Shown here: piece after piece, positions 17,871 through 26,022 of the stretch
Layout of the letters: every line of letters starts with the position of its first letter
How positions within the stretch are numbered: position 1 is the first letter of the stretch
Origin: Hoyosella altamirensis
GTDB lineage: Bacteria > Actinomycetota > Actinomycetes > Mycobacteriales > Mycobacteriaceae
Length of the DNA stretch: 64,000 bases
Direction: 5' to 3'
Assembly: GCF_014191505.1 (NCBI RefSeq)
Contig: NZ_JACHWS010000004.1
Location: 368,474 to 432,473 of the forward strand
The notes under the pieces: model-generated
Database searches by the model: none
Told to the model about the DNA's origin: nothing
The model's input: the letters and a program-made list of their open reading frames with translations, nothing else
Position numbers and translations under genes: made by a program

Positions 17871-17996
17871 TCAAATCAGCGCAAGTCCGATGACGAGTAT
17901 GAGGGTGATAACGAATACCACAGCACTGATTACGAGCCGCACTCGCTGCATGCGGCGCACCTGCTCGTCGATGAACTCTTTCTCACTGTTCCCCAC
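17871..17996 (-). CDS. Tiny single-pass membrane protein, 41 aa
   Basis: A GTG at 17996 opens a 41-codon frame: charged N-terminus GNSEKEFIDEQVRRMQRVR, then one hydrophobic helix (LVISAVVFVITLILVIGLAL) and a stop. The ribosome site is weak. The layout of an amphipathic charged start followed by one helix is common for small membrane regulators or phage-type proteins, but no function can be assigned. Confidence 0.35.
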   Translation of the reverse strand: MGNSEKEFIDEQVRRMQRVRLVISAVVFVITLILVIGLALI

Positions 17997-18071
17997 GCAA
18001 CCACTATGCCGTCTTTAATCCGGCGGCACCACCTCACTCAGGTCAATACCGAAGTGCAACATGATTCTTGA

Positions 18072-18347
18072 GGCCTCGCGGATCTTCGGCACCTCACCCG
18101 AACGACGATCGTTGCGCGGACCAGGAAGCCTCCTGAAGAGTTGTCGACCGCGCCGGGCGTACACGATTTCCACGCACGGGAGGGAGAGGTCCGGTTCGAG
18201 GTCGACAGTGAGCACGTCGAGGCGCTTGTGAGTCGGCTAGCGGCACTCGGAGTCCAGTCTCTTGTTGCGCACCCGCCTACTTTGGAACAAATCTTGCTGC
18301 GCCACTACGACGACGTGCTCCATGCCCCGGAGACTCCTGATGCGTGA
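18072..18347 (+). pseudogene. 3' remnant of an ABC-exporter ATP-binding protein gene
   Basis: The frame is open from just after a stop at 18069-18071 to the TGA at 18347 and reads DLRHLTRTTIVART near its start, later GEVRFEVDSEHVEAL and SLVAHPPTLEQILLRHY. This is the C-terminal regulatory tail of an ABC-2-type drug-exporter ATPase. The roughly 200-residue nucleotide-binding domain (Walker A, LSGGQ, Walker B) is absent, because sequence upstream of about 18.07 kb is unrelated. The stop overlaps the ATG of the intact permease, as expected for a former ATPase-permease pair. It marks a deletion or insertion boundary. Confidence 0.7.
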
Positions 18348-19953
18348 AAGCTGCACAGGCACGCGTGAGCTTGTCCGGCTGATGATGAGGCGGGACCGTC
18401 TGGTCCTGCCCTGGTGGGTGCTGGCGCTCACGATGCTGCCCGTCCTGCAGGCCTACGGCACCCCGAACCTCTTCCCGACCGACGCCCAGTTGCGGTCATA
18501 CGCGGCGACGTTGCAGACCCCCGCATTCGTGGCGCTCTATGGGCCGGTATTCGAAGCAAACCCGGGCTCTCTTGCGCTGACCCGGTCGGGGATCGCCCCC
18601 GTCATCGTTGCGCTCATCGCCGCGCTGATTGTCATCCGCCACACCCGAACGGAGGAGGAGAGTGGCCGGACTGAACTACTGGCCACCACCGTGGTCGGTA
18701 GGTACGCGGGACTTGCGGCCGCGCTGATAACGGTGTCGATCGGTCTTGCTCTGATGGGAACGCTCCTCACAGTGGGAATGCTGGCTGTGGGGTTACCGCT
18801 CGCGGGATCGATCGCTGTAGGGGCATCCTATGCGGGTGCCGGGCTCATGTTCGCGGCTGTTGGAGCGGTCGCGGCACAACTCACCGCGAGCGCCGGCGGA
18901 GCGCGAGCAATTGCGTCCGCTGCACTCGGGTTTGCTTTCGCGGTGCGCCTCTCGGGTGACGTTAGCGATGCGACGGGCGGATCGCTGGGCTGGCTGTCGT
19001 TTCTGTCCCCGATTGGATGGGTGCATCAGGCCCGGCCGTACGCGGGTGAACAATGGTGGGTCTTTATTCCCATCACCGCCTTCGCTGTGACGCTCACTGC
19101 TGTAGCGGTGACAATCGCTGGGCGCCGCGACTCGGGTGCCGGTGTTCTCCCGTCGCCGTTGGGTCCGCCGGCCGCGGGACGGGCTCTCTCCTGGCCGGAA
19201 GGTGTGGCGTGGAGGCTGCACCGCGGCGCATTCTTTGGGTGGGCCGCGGGTTTTGTGCTGCTCGGATTCGTTCTCGGTTCGGCTGGGCGCGGGATTGAAA
19301 GCCTCCTCGCGGACAATCCCGCACTTCAACAGGCGCTGGAGCGTCTCGGCGGGACCCAGACGGTCGTCGATGCGTATTTCTCGGGGATTATGGGCTTCCT
19401 GGGGCTGCTTGCCTCCGGTTACGCGATCGCAGGCGTACTGAAGCTGCGTGGTGAAGAAACCTCGCTGCGGGCGGAATTGATGCTGAACGCTCCAGTGAGC
19501 CGGATTCGATGGGCGCTGGGGCACATCGGCATATCGCTGATCGGCGCCGTGGTGCTGCTGCTTCTTGGCGGGTCGGCGATGGGGCTTGCGCACGGTATCA
19601 GCGTCGGCGATATCTCGGGACAGGTGCCCCGGCTGGCGGGCGCCTCCCTGGTTCAGGTTGCCGCCGTTGTTGTTCTGGCAGCGATCGCCGTGGCCGCGTT
19701 CGGTTTGGTGCCCAGGTTCGCCTACTCGGTGAGCTGGACAGCCCTAGCTGCTGTCTTCCTTATTGGCCAGGTGGGTGCCGTCCTGGAACTTGGACAATGG
19801 GCCCTGAATGTGTCGCCATTCACCCATTTGCCACGACTGCCTGGCGGCGCTGTCGAGGGACTACCGCTGCTGGTGTTGGCTGTGCTGGCCTTTTCAGTGA
19901 CAGCCGCAGGACTGGCCGCGTGGCGGCGCCGTGATGTGACTGGTGTGGGGTAG
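18340..19953 (+). CDS. ABC-2-type exporter permease (large, 12-segment type)
   Basis: This is a 537-residue membrane protein. The ATG at 18340 overlaps the stop of the truncated ATPase remnant. MMRRDRLVLPWWVLAL is near the N-terminus, RHTRTEEESGRTELLATTVVG near residue 105 and LKLRGEETSLRAELMLNAP near 370. The last two are repeated half motifs (R-x-E-E-x-G/T-R/S-x-E-L), so the protein is two fused six-segment halves. Related permeases export antibiotics with a separate ATPase. Its own ATPase gene is broken, so it is orphaned unless another ATPase pairs with it. It converges with the 667-aa gene three bases away. Confidence 0.82.
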   Translation: MRESCTGTRELVRLMMRRDRLVLPWWVLALTMLPVLQAYGTPNLFPTDAQLRSYAATLQTPAFVALYGPVFEANPGSLALTRSGIAPVIVALIAALIVIRHTRTEEESGRTELLATTVVGRYAGLAAALITVSIGLALMGTLLTVGMLAVGLPLAGSIAVGASYAGAGLMFAAVGAVAAQLTASAGGARAIASAALGFAFAVRLSGDVSDATGGSLGWLSFLSPIGWVHQARPYAGEQWWVFIPITAFAVTLTAVAVTIAGRRDSGAGVLPSPLGPPAAGRALSWPEGVAWRLHRGAFFGWAAGFVLLGFVLGSAGRGIESLLADNPALQQALERLGGTQTVVDAYFSGIMGFLGLLASGYAIAGVLKLRGEETSLRAELMLNAPVSRIRWALGHIGISLIGAVVLLLLGGSAMGLAHGISVGDISGQVPRLAGASLVQVAAVVVLAAIAVAAFGLVPRFAYSVSWTALAAVFLIGQVGAVLELGQWALNVSPFTHLPRLPGGAVEGLPLLVLAVLAFSVTAAGLAAWRRRDVTGVG

Positions 19954-19956
19954 TTG

Positions 19957-21960
19957 CTATGCGTCGGCCGGTTTGTGCTGCGGGCGCGGCTGAGCTCGCG
20001 CAGCGGGACTTGAACCGAAAGCGGCCTGGCTGTACAGCCAGATGTAGAAGACCAGGGTGACCATCCAGAGGATCAAAACGACGGTGTATCCCACCGTCCA
20101 CAGCCAGCCAGGAACATAGTCTTTGGTTTCGCGCTGCAGGAACTCGGGTTCGTAGATGAACTCGTAGCGCTGGCCGGAGGTGGCCACGATCTGCCTACCG
20201 ATGTCAGTCGTGATTTCCGGGTCGTCAGGGGCGTAAAGCGGCAGGTTGAGCATGATTGTGGGCGCCTGATGCAGGCGAATCTGTGTCTTCCCGCCGCCAT
20301 ACATGGGCATCTCGTATTCGGAGCGGAACTGGCCGGGCTGGCCGGTCGGCAGCATCGCCACCCGCATTATCCCGGGAGCACCGCTCGCCGGATCGGTGGG
20401 GAGCTCACCTTCGGTGCCGACCTTTCCCTGCCAGTAGAACGCATGGAGCCAGATCGCCCTGTCGGTTTCCTCGGGGTCCATCGTAATTGTCACGAAAGCA
20501 CTGCAGATAGTGTCGCCGTCGCAGTCCTGACTCAACTCGACATCCGCGAACACGCCGTCCTTCATCGATGGAGGTGCGAACGCCGTCATGAGGGCGAGGA
20601 AAATTACGCCGCCCACCGCTACGTACCCGTTGCGCTGCAAGTAGTTCGGCGATCCGCCGATGGCCGGTGCCGGAGTCTGGTTTCGCAGCCAGTAGCTGTA
20701 GCAAGCCTGCAGTGGCCGGGACGCGAAGGTGATTTCCTGCAGGCGAGAGGTCACGTTTCCGCGTGCCTCGACCCGCTGGAGCTGCTGAGCGTGCCAATGC
20801 CCGATGAGTGCGCCGCCAATCGCGGCAGCCGTTCCCACCGACAACATAAGCGGCAACGCGTGCGACGGCAGCGGCTGCGGAATCGGCATGTAGACGTGCG
20901 TCCAGAGCCATTCTGCGTAGAGACCAACGGTTCCGATCAGTGCACCGCACACGAGTCCGAACACGATCCCGCGGGCGGGCGGAATCACCAGCGCGACTAG
21001 TTCAACGATGATCGCGGCAGGCAAGAACAGCAACATCTGAGACACCAGCACGCCGGGTATCAGGCTGACCGTCACGATCAGGAACAGTTGCGCGACGAGA
21101 TAGAAGGCCCACGCGAACAGCGCTCCGCCGGGTCCGAAGTACCGGCGGCACGCGGTGAAGATCCACCCCATAAGTAAACCCGCGAGGATGAACTGCGTGG
21201 CGGCCGGGAACTGCGGCAGTCCTAGCTCGAACTCCGCCAGAAAGTAGAACGGGATGATGCAAATCGATAGCAGGAAGACTCCGCGAATCCGTCCGCCTAA
21301 TCCCAGCGTTCCGGGTGCTCCAATTTGGCGCGCCTCCGAATGGAGCAGCACGCCACCAAGAACGCAGGTGACTGCTCCGCCAATCATCATCGTGTGGGTT
21401 GGCCCCCACTGCGTCACGTCCTGGCCGAAAAGTCGATGCCACAGATCGTCGAGAGGGAACCCAAGGAGCGCGATGAGGCCTGCAGCCACGATCACCATGC
21501 TCCCCATCGGGGCGTGCCAGTCGTCGCGGATCCGGAAGGTACGCGCGGGAAGACGCTTCGACACGAGTGTCATGCTGATCACGCCGGCGACGAAGAAGCC
21601 GACGATGCCGAAGAAAATGAAGTAGTGGGCCGGGTTTGCCAAGGGGCCATCGTCCCGGCCGTCCTGCATATGGATCGGGATGTCCCATGCGACACCGAAT
21701 CCCGCAGACAGCAGCGCAGCGATCATCAGGTACACCGGAAGGCTGAACCAGCGCGGCATTCCTTCTTTTTTCGCTAGCCAGTCAGCGGCTCGCCCGATGG
21801 CGGTGCGATGTCCGCTACGTTCCCGCAGCACGAACCACACCAGGGGCGTGAAGATAACGGCGTTTGCGATGAGCACGATGATGATCTGGTCCACCGCGGC
21901 TCCGCCAGCTCCAGGTAATGCCTCCTGAGCGAGGCTAAGAGCCGAGATTCGCTGCGACAT
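19957..21960 (-). CDS. Large polytopic membrane protein of unknown function, 667 aa
   Basis: About ten hydrophobic segments lie in residues 20-400, then a long extracytoplasmic domain (about 470-630) and one last helix. Conspicuous stretches are WDIPIHMQDGRDDGPLANPA near residue 112, PLDDLWHRLFGQDVTQWGPT near 190 and DCDGDTICSAFVTITMDPEE near 500. The many aromatic and His residues near membrane edges could hint at metal or heme binding, but no known motif is complete. AGGAGAAGAGG precedes the ATG. A CRP-type palindrome lies 73 bp upstream. The gene is intact with normal codon use; I cannot name a family. Confidence 0.72.
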   Translation of the reverse strand: MSQRISALSLAQEALPGAGGAAVDQIIIVLIANAVIFTPLVWFVLRERSGHRTAIGRAADWLAKKEGMPRWFSLPVYLMIAALLSAGFGVAWDIPIHMQDGRDDGPLANPAHYFIFFGIVGFFVAGVISMTLVSKRLPARTFRIRDDWHAPMGSMVIVAAGLIALLGFPLDDLWHRLFGQDVTQWGPTHTMMIGGAVTCVLGGVLLHSEARQIGAPGTLGLGGRIRGVFLLSICIIPFYFLAEFELGLPQFPAATQFILAGLLMGWIFTACRRYFGPGGALFAWAFYLVAQLFLIVTVSLIPGVLVSQMLLFLPAAIIVELVALVIPPARGIVFGLVCGALIGTVGLYAEWLWTHVYMPIPQPLPSHALPLMLSVGTAAAIGGALIGHWHAQQLQRVEARGNVTSRLQEITFASRPLQACYSYWLRNQTPAPAIGGSPNYLQRNGYVAVGGVIFLALMTAFAPPSMKDGVFADVELSQDCDGDTICSAFVTITMDPEETDRAIWLHAFYWQGKVGTEGELPTDPASGAPGIMRVAMLPTGQPGQFRSEYEMPMYGGGKTQIRLHQAPTIMLNLPLYAPDDPEITTDIGRQIVATSGQRYEFIYEPEFLQRETKDYVPGWLWTVGYTVVLILWMVTLVFYIWLYSQAAFGSSPAARAQPRPQHKPADA

Positions 21961-22032
21961 GGCGTCCTCTTCTCCTGCGCGCCGATCCGCCCTATGGCGG
22001 GGTTTCCTCAGTATGACGCCGTGAAGTCGGAC

Positions 22033-22050
22033 TTGTGAGGCTTGTCACAA
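22033..22050. promoter_or_regulatory. CRP/GlxR-type palindrome upstream of the 667-aa membrane protein gene
   Basis: TTGTGA-GGCTTG-TCACAA has perfect six-base arms and matches the CRP-family pattern TGTGA-N6-TCACA. It lies 73 bp upstream of the start at 21960 and just past the end of bluB, so it most likely serves the membrane protein gene. A cAMP-receptor protein (Crp or GlxR) is the inferred binder. Confidence 0.55.
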
Positions 22051-22074
22051 TCTTTGCCACAAGGTGGCGAAACG

Positions 22075-22704
22075 TCAACGAAGTTGATCTCGGTGCACCG
22101 CGTCGCTGAGTGGCCGCCGGGACCGCCAGCCGAAACGTTCGAGGTCGGGCGTGTGCTGGAATCCCGTTACAGGACCCACACAGAGCCAGGCGACCGGCCG
22201 CACTGGCGCGGAGGCGCCCACGAAATCGGAGAGGAATTCCTCGTCATAGAAAGACACCCACCCGACGCCTACCCTCTCTGCGACAGCCGCGAGCCACAGG
22301 TTCTGAATAGCGAGGACGGTGGAGAACAGCCCGGTGTCCTCGACGGTATGCCTTCCGAGAACGTGCGGCCCGCCTCGATCGGGATCGTAGGTAACAACGA
22401 TTCCGGTACCGCTTTCCTGAATTCCTTCGATCTTGATCGGGTTGAACACGTCACGCTGTTCCGGTGGCAGGGAAGCGGCAAACCGTTCGCGCCGGTGTGC
22501 GACGTGCGCTGCGAACTCGCAGAGCCGGCGGGGATCCTGCACGATCACGAAATCCCAGGGCTGGGTGTTGCCTACGCTGGGGGCCCGGTGCGCCGCGTCC
22601 AGGATCCGTGTAAGTGCCGCATCGTCGATCGTTTCCCCAGAGAATTCAGCGCGAACATCGCGCCGCAGGCGGATCGCGTCGTACACCGTCATGGAAGGAG
22701 CCAT
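22075..22704 (-). CDS. bluB: 5,6-dimethylbenzimidazole synthase BluB
   Basis: This is a 209-residue nitroreductase-fold enzyme. It carries AIRLRRDVRAEFSGETIDD near the N-terminus (flavin-binding Arg cluster), RILDAAHRAPSVGNTQPWDF near residue 33 and ENTGLFS-like VEDTGLFSTVLAIQNLWLAA near 122. VGWVSFYDEEFLSDFVG lies near 150. BluB uses oxygen to cleave reduced FMN into the lower ligand of vitamin B12. PSVGNTQPWDF and the VGWVSFYD stretch separate it from ordinary nitroreductases. No other cobalamin genes are nearby. A second Met at codon 5 could be the true start. Confidence 0.88.
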   Translation of the reverse strand: MAPSMTVYDAIRLRRDVRAEFSGETIDDAALTRILDAAHRAPSVGNTQPWDFVIVQDPRRLCEFAAHVAHRRERFAASLPPEQRDVFNPIKIEGIQESGTGIVVTYDPDRGGPHVLGRHTVEDTGLFSTVLAIQNLWLAAVAERVGVGWVSFYDEEFLSDFVGASAPVRPVAWLCVGPVTGFQHTPDLERFGWRSRRPLSDAVHRDQLR

Positions 22705-22736
22705 ACGGTTATTCGATCATGCTTGCGTGCGGCGGC

Positions 22737-23942
22737 TTACCCCCAGTTGACTCCTTCGCCCCGGTACGTGGGAACCGTTCGCCACAGATCTGCGCTAGTG
22801 CTGTGCACCAGGTGGTAATCGTTGAACCTCTCGGCCAGTTCGCCAGCCTTGGCGTGGCGCATCCACACGCGGTCACCGATAGCGAGATCGCTCGCTCCGA
22901 ATACGGGTGTCTGGACTTCACCCGCACCCTCCATGCTGCCGAGATGGAGTCCTTCGGGCAGCCAGGGAACAGGGAGCCGGGAGCCGTCCGCGGCGCCGGA
23001 CGCGAGGTAGCCGCCGGCGAAAAGTGTGGCGATATCATCACGCGGCTTTCGCACTACCGGAAGCGCGTACAGTAGCGCGGGCTGCGGCGCGAACCGCGTG
23101 TAGTGGTCGAAGAGAGCGGGCCCGACAAGTCCTGAGCCTGCGGCTATCTCGGTGACGGAAGGATCTTGTCGCGTTGTTTCGACACTGCCCGTGCCGCCGC
23201 CGTTGACGAACTCAAGGTCTGCGTACGCGCGGACACGCTCGACTGCGGCACTGCGGCGCTCAGCCAGTTCCAGAGCGGAGGCAGATTGAATGCGGCGCAG
23301 CGCGAGCGACTTGAGACCAGCATCCTTGTCACCCACACCGGCGATCTGGCCCTCGTACCCCATGACGCCGACGAGCGCATAACCGTTTCGGGAGGTGATC
23401 GTCGCAGCAAGTTCCGCGGCTGCGCCGGGCGTGTGAATCGGTGAGCGGCGGGCACCGAGATGGATGCCTTTCAGCGGACGCCACGAAACGTCCAGTTCAA
23501 GAGCCACCCGAATGACAGGGTGCCCTGGGCGCAGAACCTCGTCGAGGAAGTCGAGGTGCTCGCTCGAGTCCACCATCAGTGTGATGTGTGCTCGAGCCGC
23601 GTCGTCCGCTGCAAGACGCGCAAGTGCACTCCGGTCTACCGTCGGGTAGGCAACCACGATGTCGTCGCTGGTGCTGTGCTCGTGCAGCCACAGCGCCTCC
23701 CGGAGGGAATATGCGAGAACTCCGCGGACACCAGGGTGATCGAGGGCCCGGGCGAGGAGGGTCCGGCAGCGCAGTGACTTACTTGCTACGCGAATCGGAA
23801 CGCCTTCGGCGCGTCGCGTGAGATCGCGCAGATTCACGTCGAACGCGTCGAGATCGACAATCGCGCAGGGCGGATCGATGTTGCGTGTAGCCGAGTCGTA
23901 TGCGGTTTTGAGTTCGGCGCGGCTGCGGTTGGTTCGCGTCAC
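22737..23942 (-). CDS. PLP-dependent fold-III amino acid aldolase/deaminase (alanine-racemase N-terminal domain)
   Basis: This is a 401-residue enzyme. It has PPCAIVDLDAFDVNLRDL near residue 24 and the PLP-lysine region IRVASKSLRCRTLLARAL near 50. A TIM-barrel domain includes VGVMGYEGQIAGVGD near 185 and the phosphate-binding ELVNGGGTGS-like LEFVNGGGTGSVETT near 240. A C-terminal metal-site-like region carries GDRVWMRHAKAGELAERFND. This architecture is shared with D-threonine aldolases and the M. tuberculosis Rv1769-type protein. The gene is divergent from a sugar-lactone oxidase, as Rv1769 lies near Rv1771, so the pairing is an old association. The exact substrate is unknown. Confidence 0.82.
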   Translation of the reverse strand: MTRTNRSRAELKTAYDSATRNIDPPCAIVDLDAFDVNLRDLTRRAEGVPIRVASKSLRCRTLLARALDHPGVRGVLAYSLREALWLHEHSTSDDIVVAYPTVDRSALARLAADDAARAHITLMVDSSEHLDFLDEVLRPGHPVIRVALELDVSWRPLKGIHLGARRSPIHTPGAAAELAATITSRNGYALVGVMGYEGQIAGVGDKDAGLKSLALRRIQSASALELAERRSAAVERVRAYADLEFVNGGGTGSVETTRQDPSVTEIAAGSGLVGPALFDHYTRFAPQPALLYALPVVRKPRDDIATLFAGGYLASGAADGSRLPVPWLPEGLHLGSMEGAGEVQTPVFGASDLAIGDRVWMRHAKAGELAERFNDYHLVHSTSADLWRTVPTYRGEGVNWG

Positions 23943-23988
23943 AGTTGGTTACCGTACGCGGAAGACGGTGCGGCGAGGGAGATATGCA

Positions 23989-25284
23989 GTGGTGACGCAG
24001 TGGCAGAACTGGGCCCGAACAGTGACAGCGTATCCGGCGCGCGTGCTGCGTCCGCGATCGGTTGAGGAACTGCGTGAGATCGTGCGAAGCGCGGCAGCAG
24101 CGGGGACGACAGTGCGTGCCTGGGGAAGCGGGCATTCGTTCACGGCTACTGCGGCCACTGCGGACTGGGCGCTCGACCTTTCTGACTTCCGCGGGTTCAC
24201 CGACATCGATTTGCCGCGTCGGCAGGTGACGGTCAAAGCGGGTACGTGCTTGCAGGAACTCAACAATTCATTGCACGTACTCGGCCTGGCGCTTGCGAAT
24301 CTGGGGGATATCGATACGCAGACGATCGCGGGTGCGATTTCGACGGGGACCCATGGGACTGGAGCGCGGTTGGGCGGCCTGGCAACACAGGTTGTGGGCC
24401 TGGAACTCGTGCAAACCAGCGGGGAAATTCTGCGGTGTTCGGCCGAGGTCAATCGTGAAACGTTTGATGCCGCCCGGGTGAGTCTTGGCGCGCTTGGGGT
24501 GATCAGCACTGTCACATTGCAGTGCGTGCCGCGCTTCGTGCTCGCTGCTGACGAACGCCCTGAATTGCTGGAGGCGGTGCTTGAATCGATTGATCTCGAG
24601 GTCGAGACCAACGATCACTTCGAGTTCTTTATGTTTCCGTATGGCCGCCGCGCATTGGTGAAAAGGAACAACCGGACCGATGCTGCACCGCGCCCGCTGT
24701 CCCGGGTGGCCGAATTCATCAGTTACGACCTTGTGGAAAACCGTGCCTTCGGGGCGGTATGCCGACTTGGCCGTGTGCTTCCTGCGACGGTGCAGCCGAC
24801 GGGGCGGGTCATTGATGCGGTGCTGTCGCCTCGTGCCTATCGGGACTGGTCATACCGGGTGTTCGCCACGCCACGGCGGGTGCGGATGGTTGAGTCTGAG
24901 TACGCGATCCCGCGGGCGGCGTTAGCCGGTGTGCTCGCTGAGCTGCGTGCGCTGTATTCCAGGTTGCCCGAGCCGGTGATGTTTCCGGTCGAAGTGCGTT
25001 TTTCCGCCGCCGATGACATCTGGCTTTCTCCCGCGTATGGGCGGGATACCGCCTATGTGGCAGTGCACCAGTTTGAGGGCATGTCGTATGAGAAGTACTT
25101 CCACGAGTTCGAGGCCATCGCGCGGGGCGCGGAGGGGCGACCGCATTGGGGCAAGATGCATTCGCTCGATCGGGAGGCGCTGGCTGACCTGTATCCGCGA
25201 TTTCGTGACTTCACGCGCGTTCGGGACGCTGTTGATCCGGACCGCACTTTTCGCAACGTCTACACCGATCAAGTTCTGGGCTGA
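23989..25284 (+). CDS. FAD-linked sugar-1,4-lactone oxidase (D-arabinono/L-gulono-lactone type)
   Basis: This is 431 residues from the GTG at 23989, preceded by GAGGGAG; a second GTG follows directly. The FAD domain shows TVRAWGSGHSFTATAATADW near residue 40 (GHS His is the usual covalent flavin site) and ISTGTHGTGARLGGLATQ near 118. The C-terminal ALO domain ends with the family motif HWGKMHSLDREAL and DPDRTFRNVYTDQVLG. M. tuberculosis Rv1771 has this architecture and makes ascorbate-type lactone products using a non-oxygen acceptor. The open frame extends upstream into the divergent PLP-enzyme gene, so longer starts are rejected. Confidence 0.88.
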   Translation: MVTQWQNWARTVTAYPARVLRPRSVEELREIVRSAAAAGTTVRAWGSGHSFTATAATADWALDLSDFRGFTDIDLPRRQVTVKAGTCLQELNNSLHVLGLALANLGDIDTQTIAGAISTGTHGTGARLGGLATQVVGLELVQTSGEILRCSAEVNRETFDAARVSLGALGVISTVTLQCVPRFVLAADERPELLEAVLESIDLEVETNDHFEFFMFPYGRRALVKRNNRTDAAPRPLSRVAEFISYDLVENRAFGAVCRLGRVLPATVQPTGRVIDAVLSPRAYRDWSYRVFATPRRVRMVESEYAIPRAALAGVLAELRALYSRLPEPVMFPVEVRFSAADDIWLSPAYGRDTAYVAVHQFEGMSYEKYFHEFEAIARGAEGRPHWGKMHSLDREALADLYPRFRDFTRVRDAVDPDRTFRNVYTDQVLG

Positions 25285-25487
25285 GATAAAGAAGCCGTAA
25301 CGGTTACCGCCTTTCCGAAAGATTAAAACTCCAGTTCAGGCGATGTTTTCGTGGTTTTCGTGCGCGTAATCACATTAATTAACAGCTGTCTCAGTGAAAC
25401 ACTGGTGTCACATCCCTCGATATCCGATGCGGAAGCGCTGCTGCCCAACTGGGCTGAGCGTCGCGAGGGAACGGACCCGGGGGCGAA

Positions 25488-25955
25488 ATGAAAGGGAGAC
25501 AGTTGAAGACACGAAATCTGGCCATGGTTATACCTGCTGCTGGCGCCGCACTGGCACTCGGAATGACAGGAGTGGCAGGCGCTGCCGTCATTCAGAACGC
25601 ACCAGAAGTTGTTCCCGCCGTCGTTCTCAACGACCAGGGCGACACGCAGATTGAGCCGGAGTCAATAATGCTCGCTCCCGCTGATGGCAACGACGCGGTC
25701 AACTTCATTACCTGGCTGGTGTGGAACGACGGCATTGCTGTGGGCACAGGTGTGGAGCAGGTCAACACGTGCGAACCCACCTGCGCTGAGGGTGCCACGC
25801 TCAGCAAGCCTGTCGTGATCGTGCTGGACAGTGTGGAGCCCCTCGATGACAGCGACGACCTGCACTTCACAGAAGCTCGCATTTCCGGTGTTGACGGATC
25901 ACGGACGGTCGAATTGAGCTCCGTCGCGATCCTCCCGATCGATGACGCTGCATAA
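25488..25955 (+). CDS. Small secreted protein of unknown function
   Basis: This is a 155-residue protein with a signal peptide (TRNLAMVIPAAGAALALGMT, cleavage near GVAGAA). The mature domain holds WLVWNDGIAVGTGVEQVNT, then CEPTCAEG. This W...G.G..NxCxPxCAxG pattern recurs in exported mycobacterial small proteins, by my recollection. The start is ATG 25488 or TTG 25503; AAAGGGAG lies just before the TTG, making the shorter form attractive. A strong hairpin follows the stop. Confidence 0.72.
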   Translation: MKGRQLKTRNLAMVIPAAGAALALGMTGVAGAAVIQNAPEVVPAVVLNDQGDTQIEPESIMLAPADGNDAVNFITWLVWNDGIAVGTGVEQVNTCEPTCAEGATLSKPVVIVLDSVEPLDDSDDLHFTEARISGVDGSRTVELSSVAILPIDDAA

Positions 25956-25978
25956 GCGGCGTTCACGAACGAGCCCAG

Positions 25979-26006
25979 ACGCCCGGCCAGCACCACGGCC
26001 GGGCGT
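25979..26006. terminator. Hairpin terminator between convergent genes
   Basis: ACGCCCGGCC and GGCCGGGCGT form a perfect 10-bp stem with an 8-nt loop, followed by TTGTGT on the plus strand. It sits between the stop of the secreted protein gene (25955) and the stop of the ferredoxin reductase gene (26023), so it can serve both strands. Confidence 0.75.
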
Positions 26007-26022
26007 TTGTGTCGGTGTTGGG

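Noticed and set aside
17769..18071. Plus-strand open frame of 100 codons
   Set aside because: It has no ribosome site and no family pattern, and overlaps the opposing 41-aa membrane protein frame.
18015..18215. Minus-strand frame of 66 codons across the exporter-remnant border
   Set aside because: It is the shadow of the plus-strand ABC ATPase remnant, whose family motifs are unmistakable.
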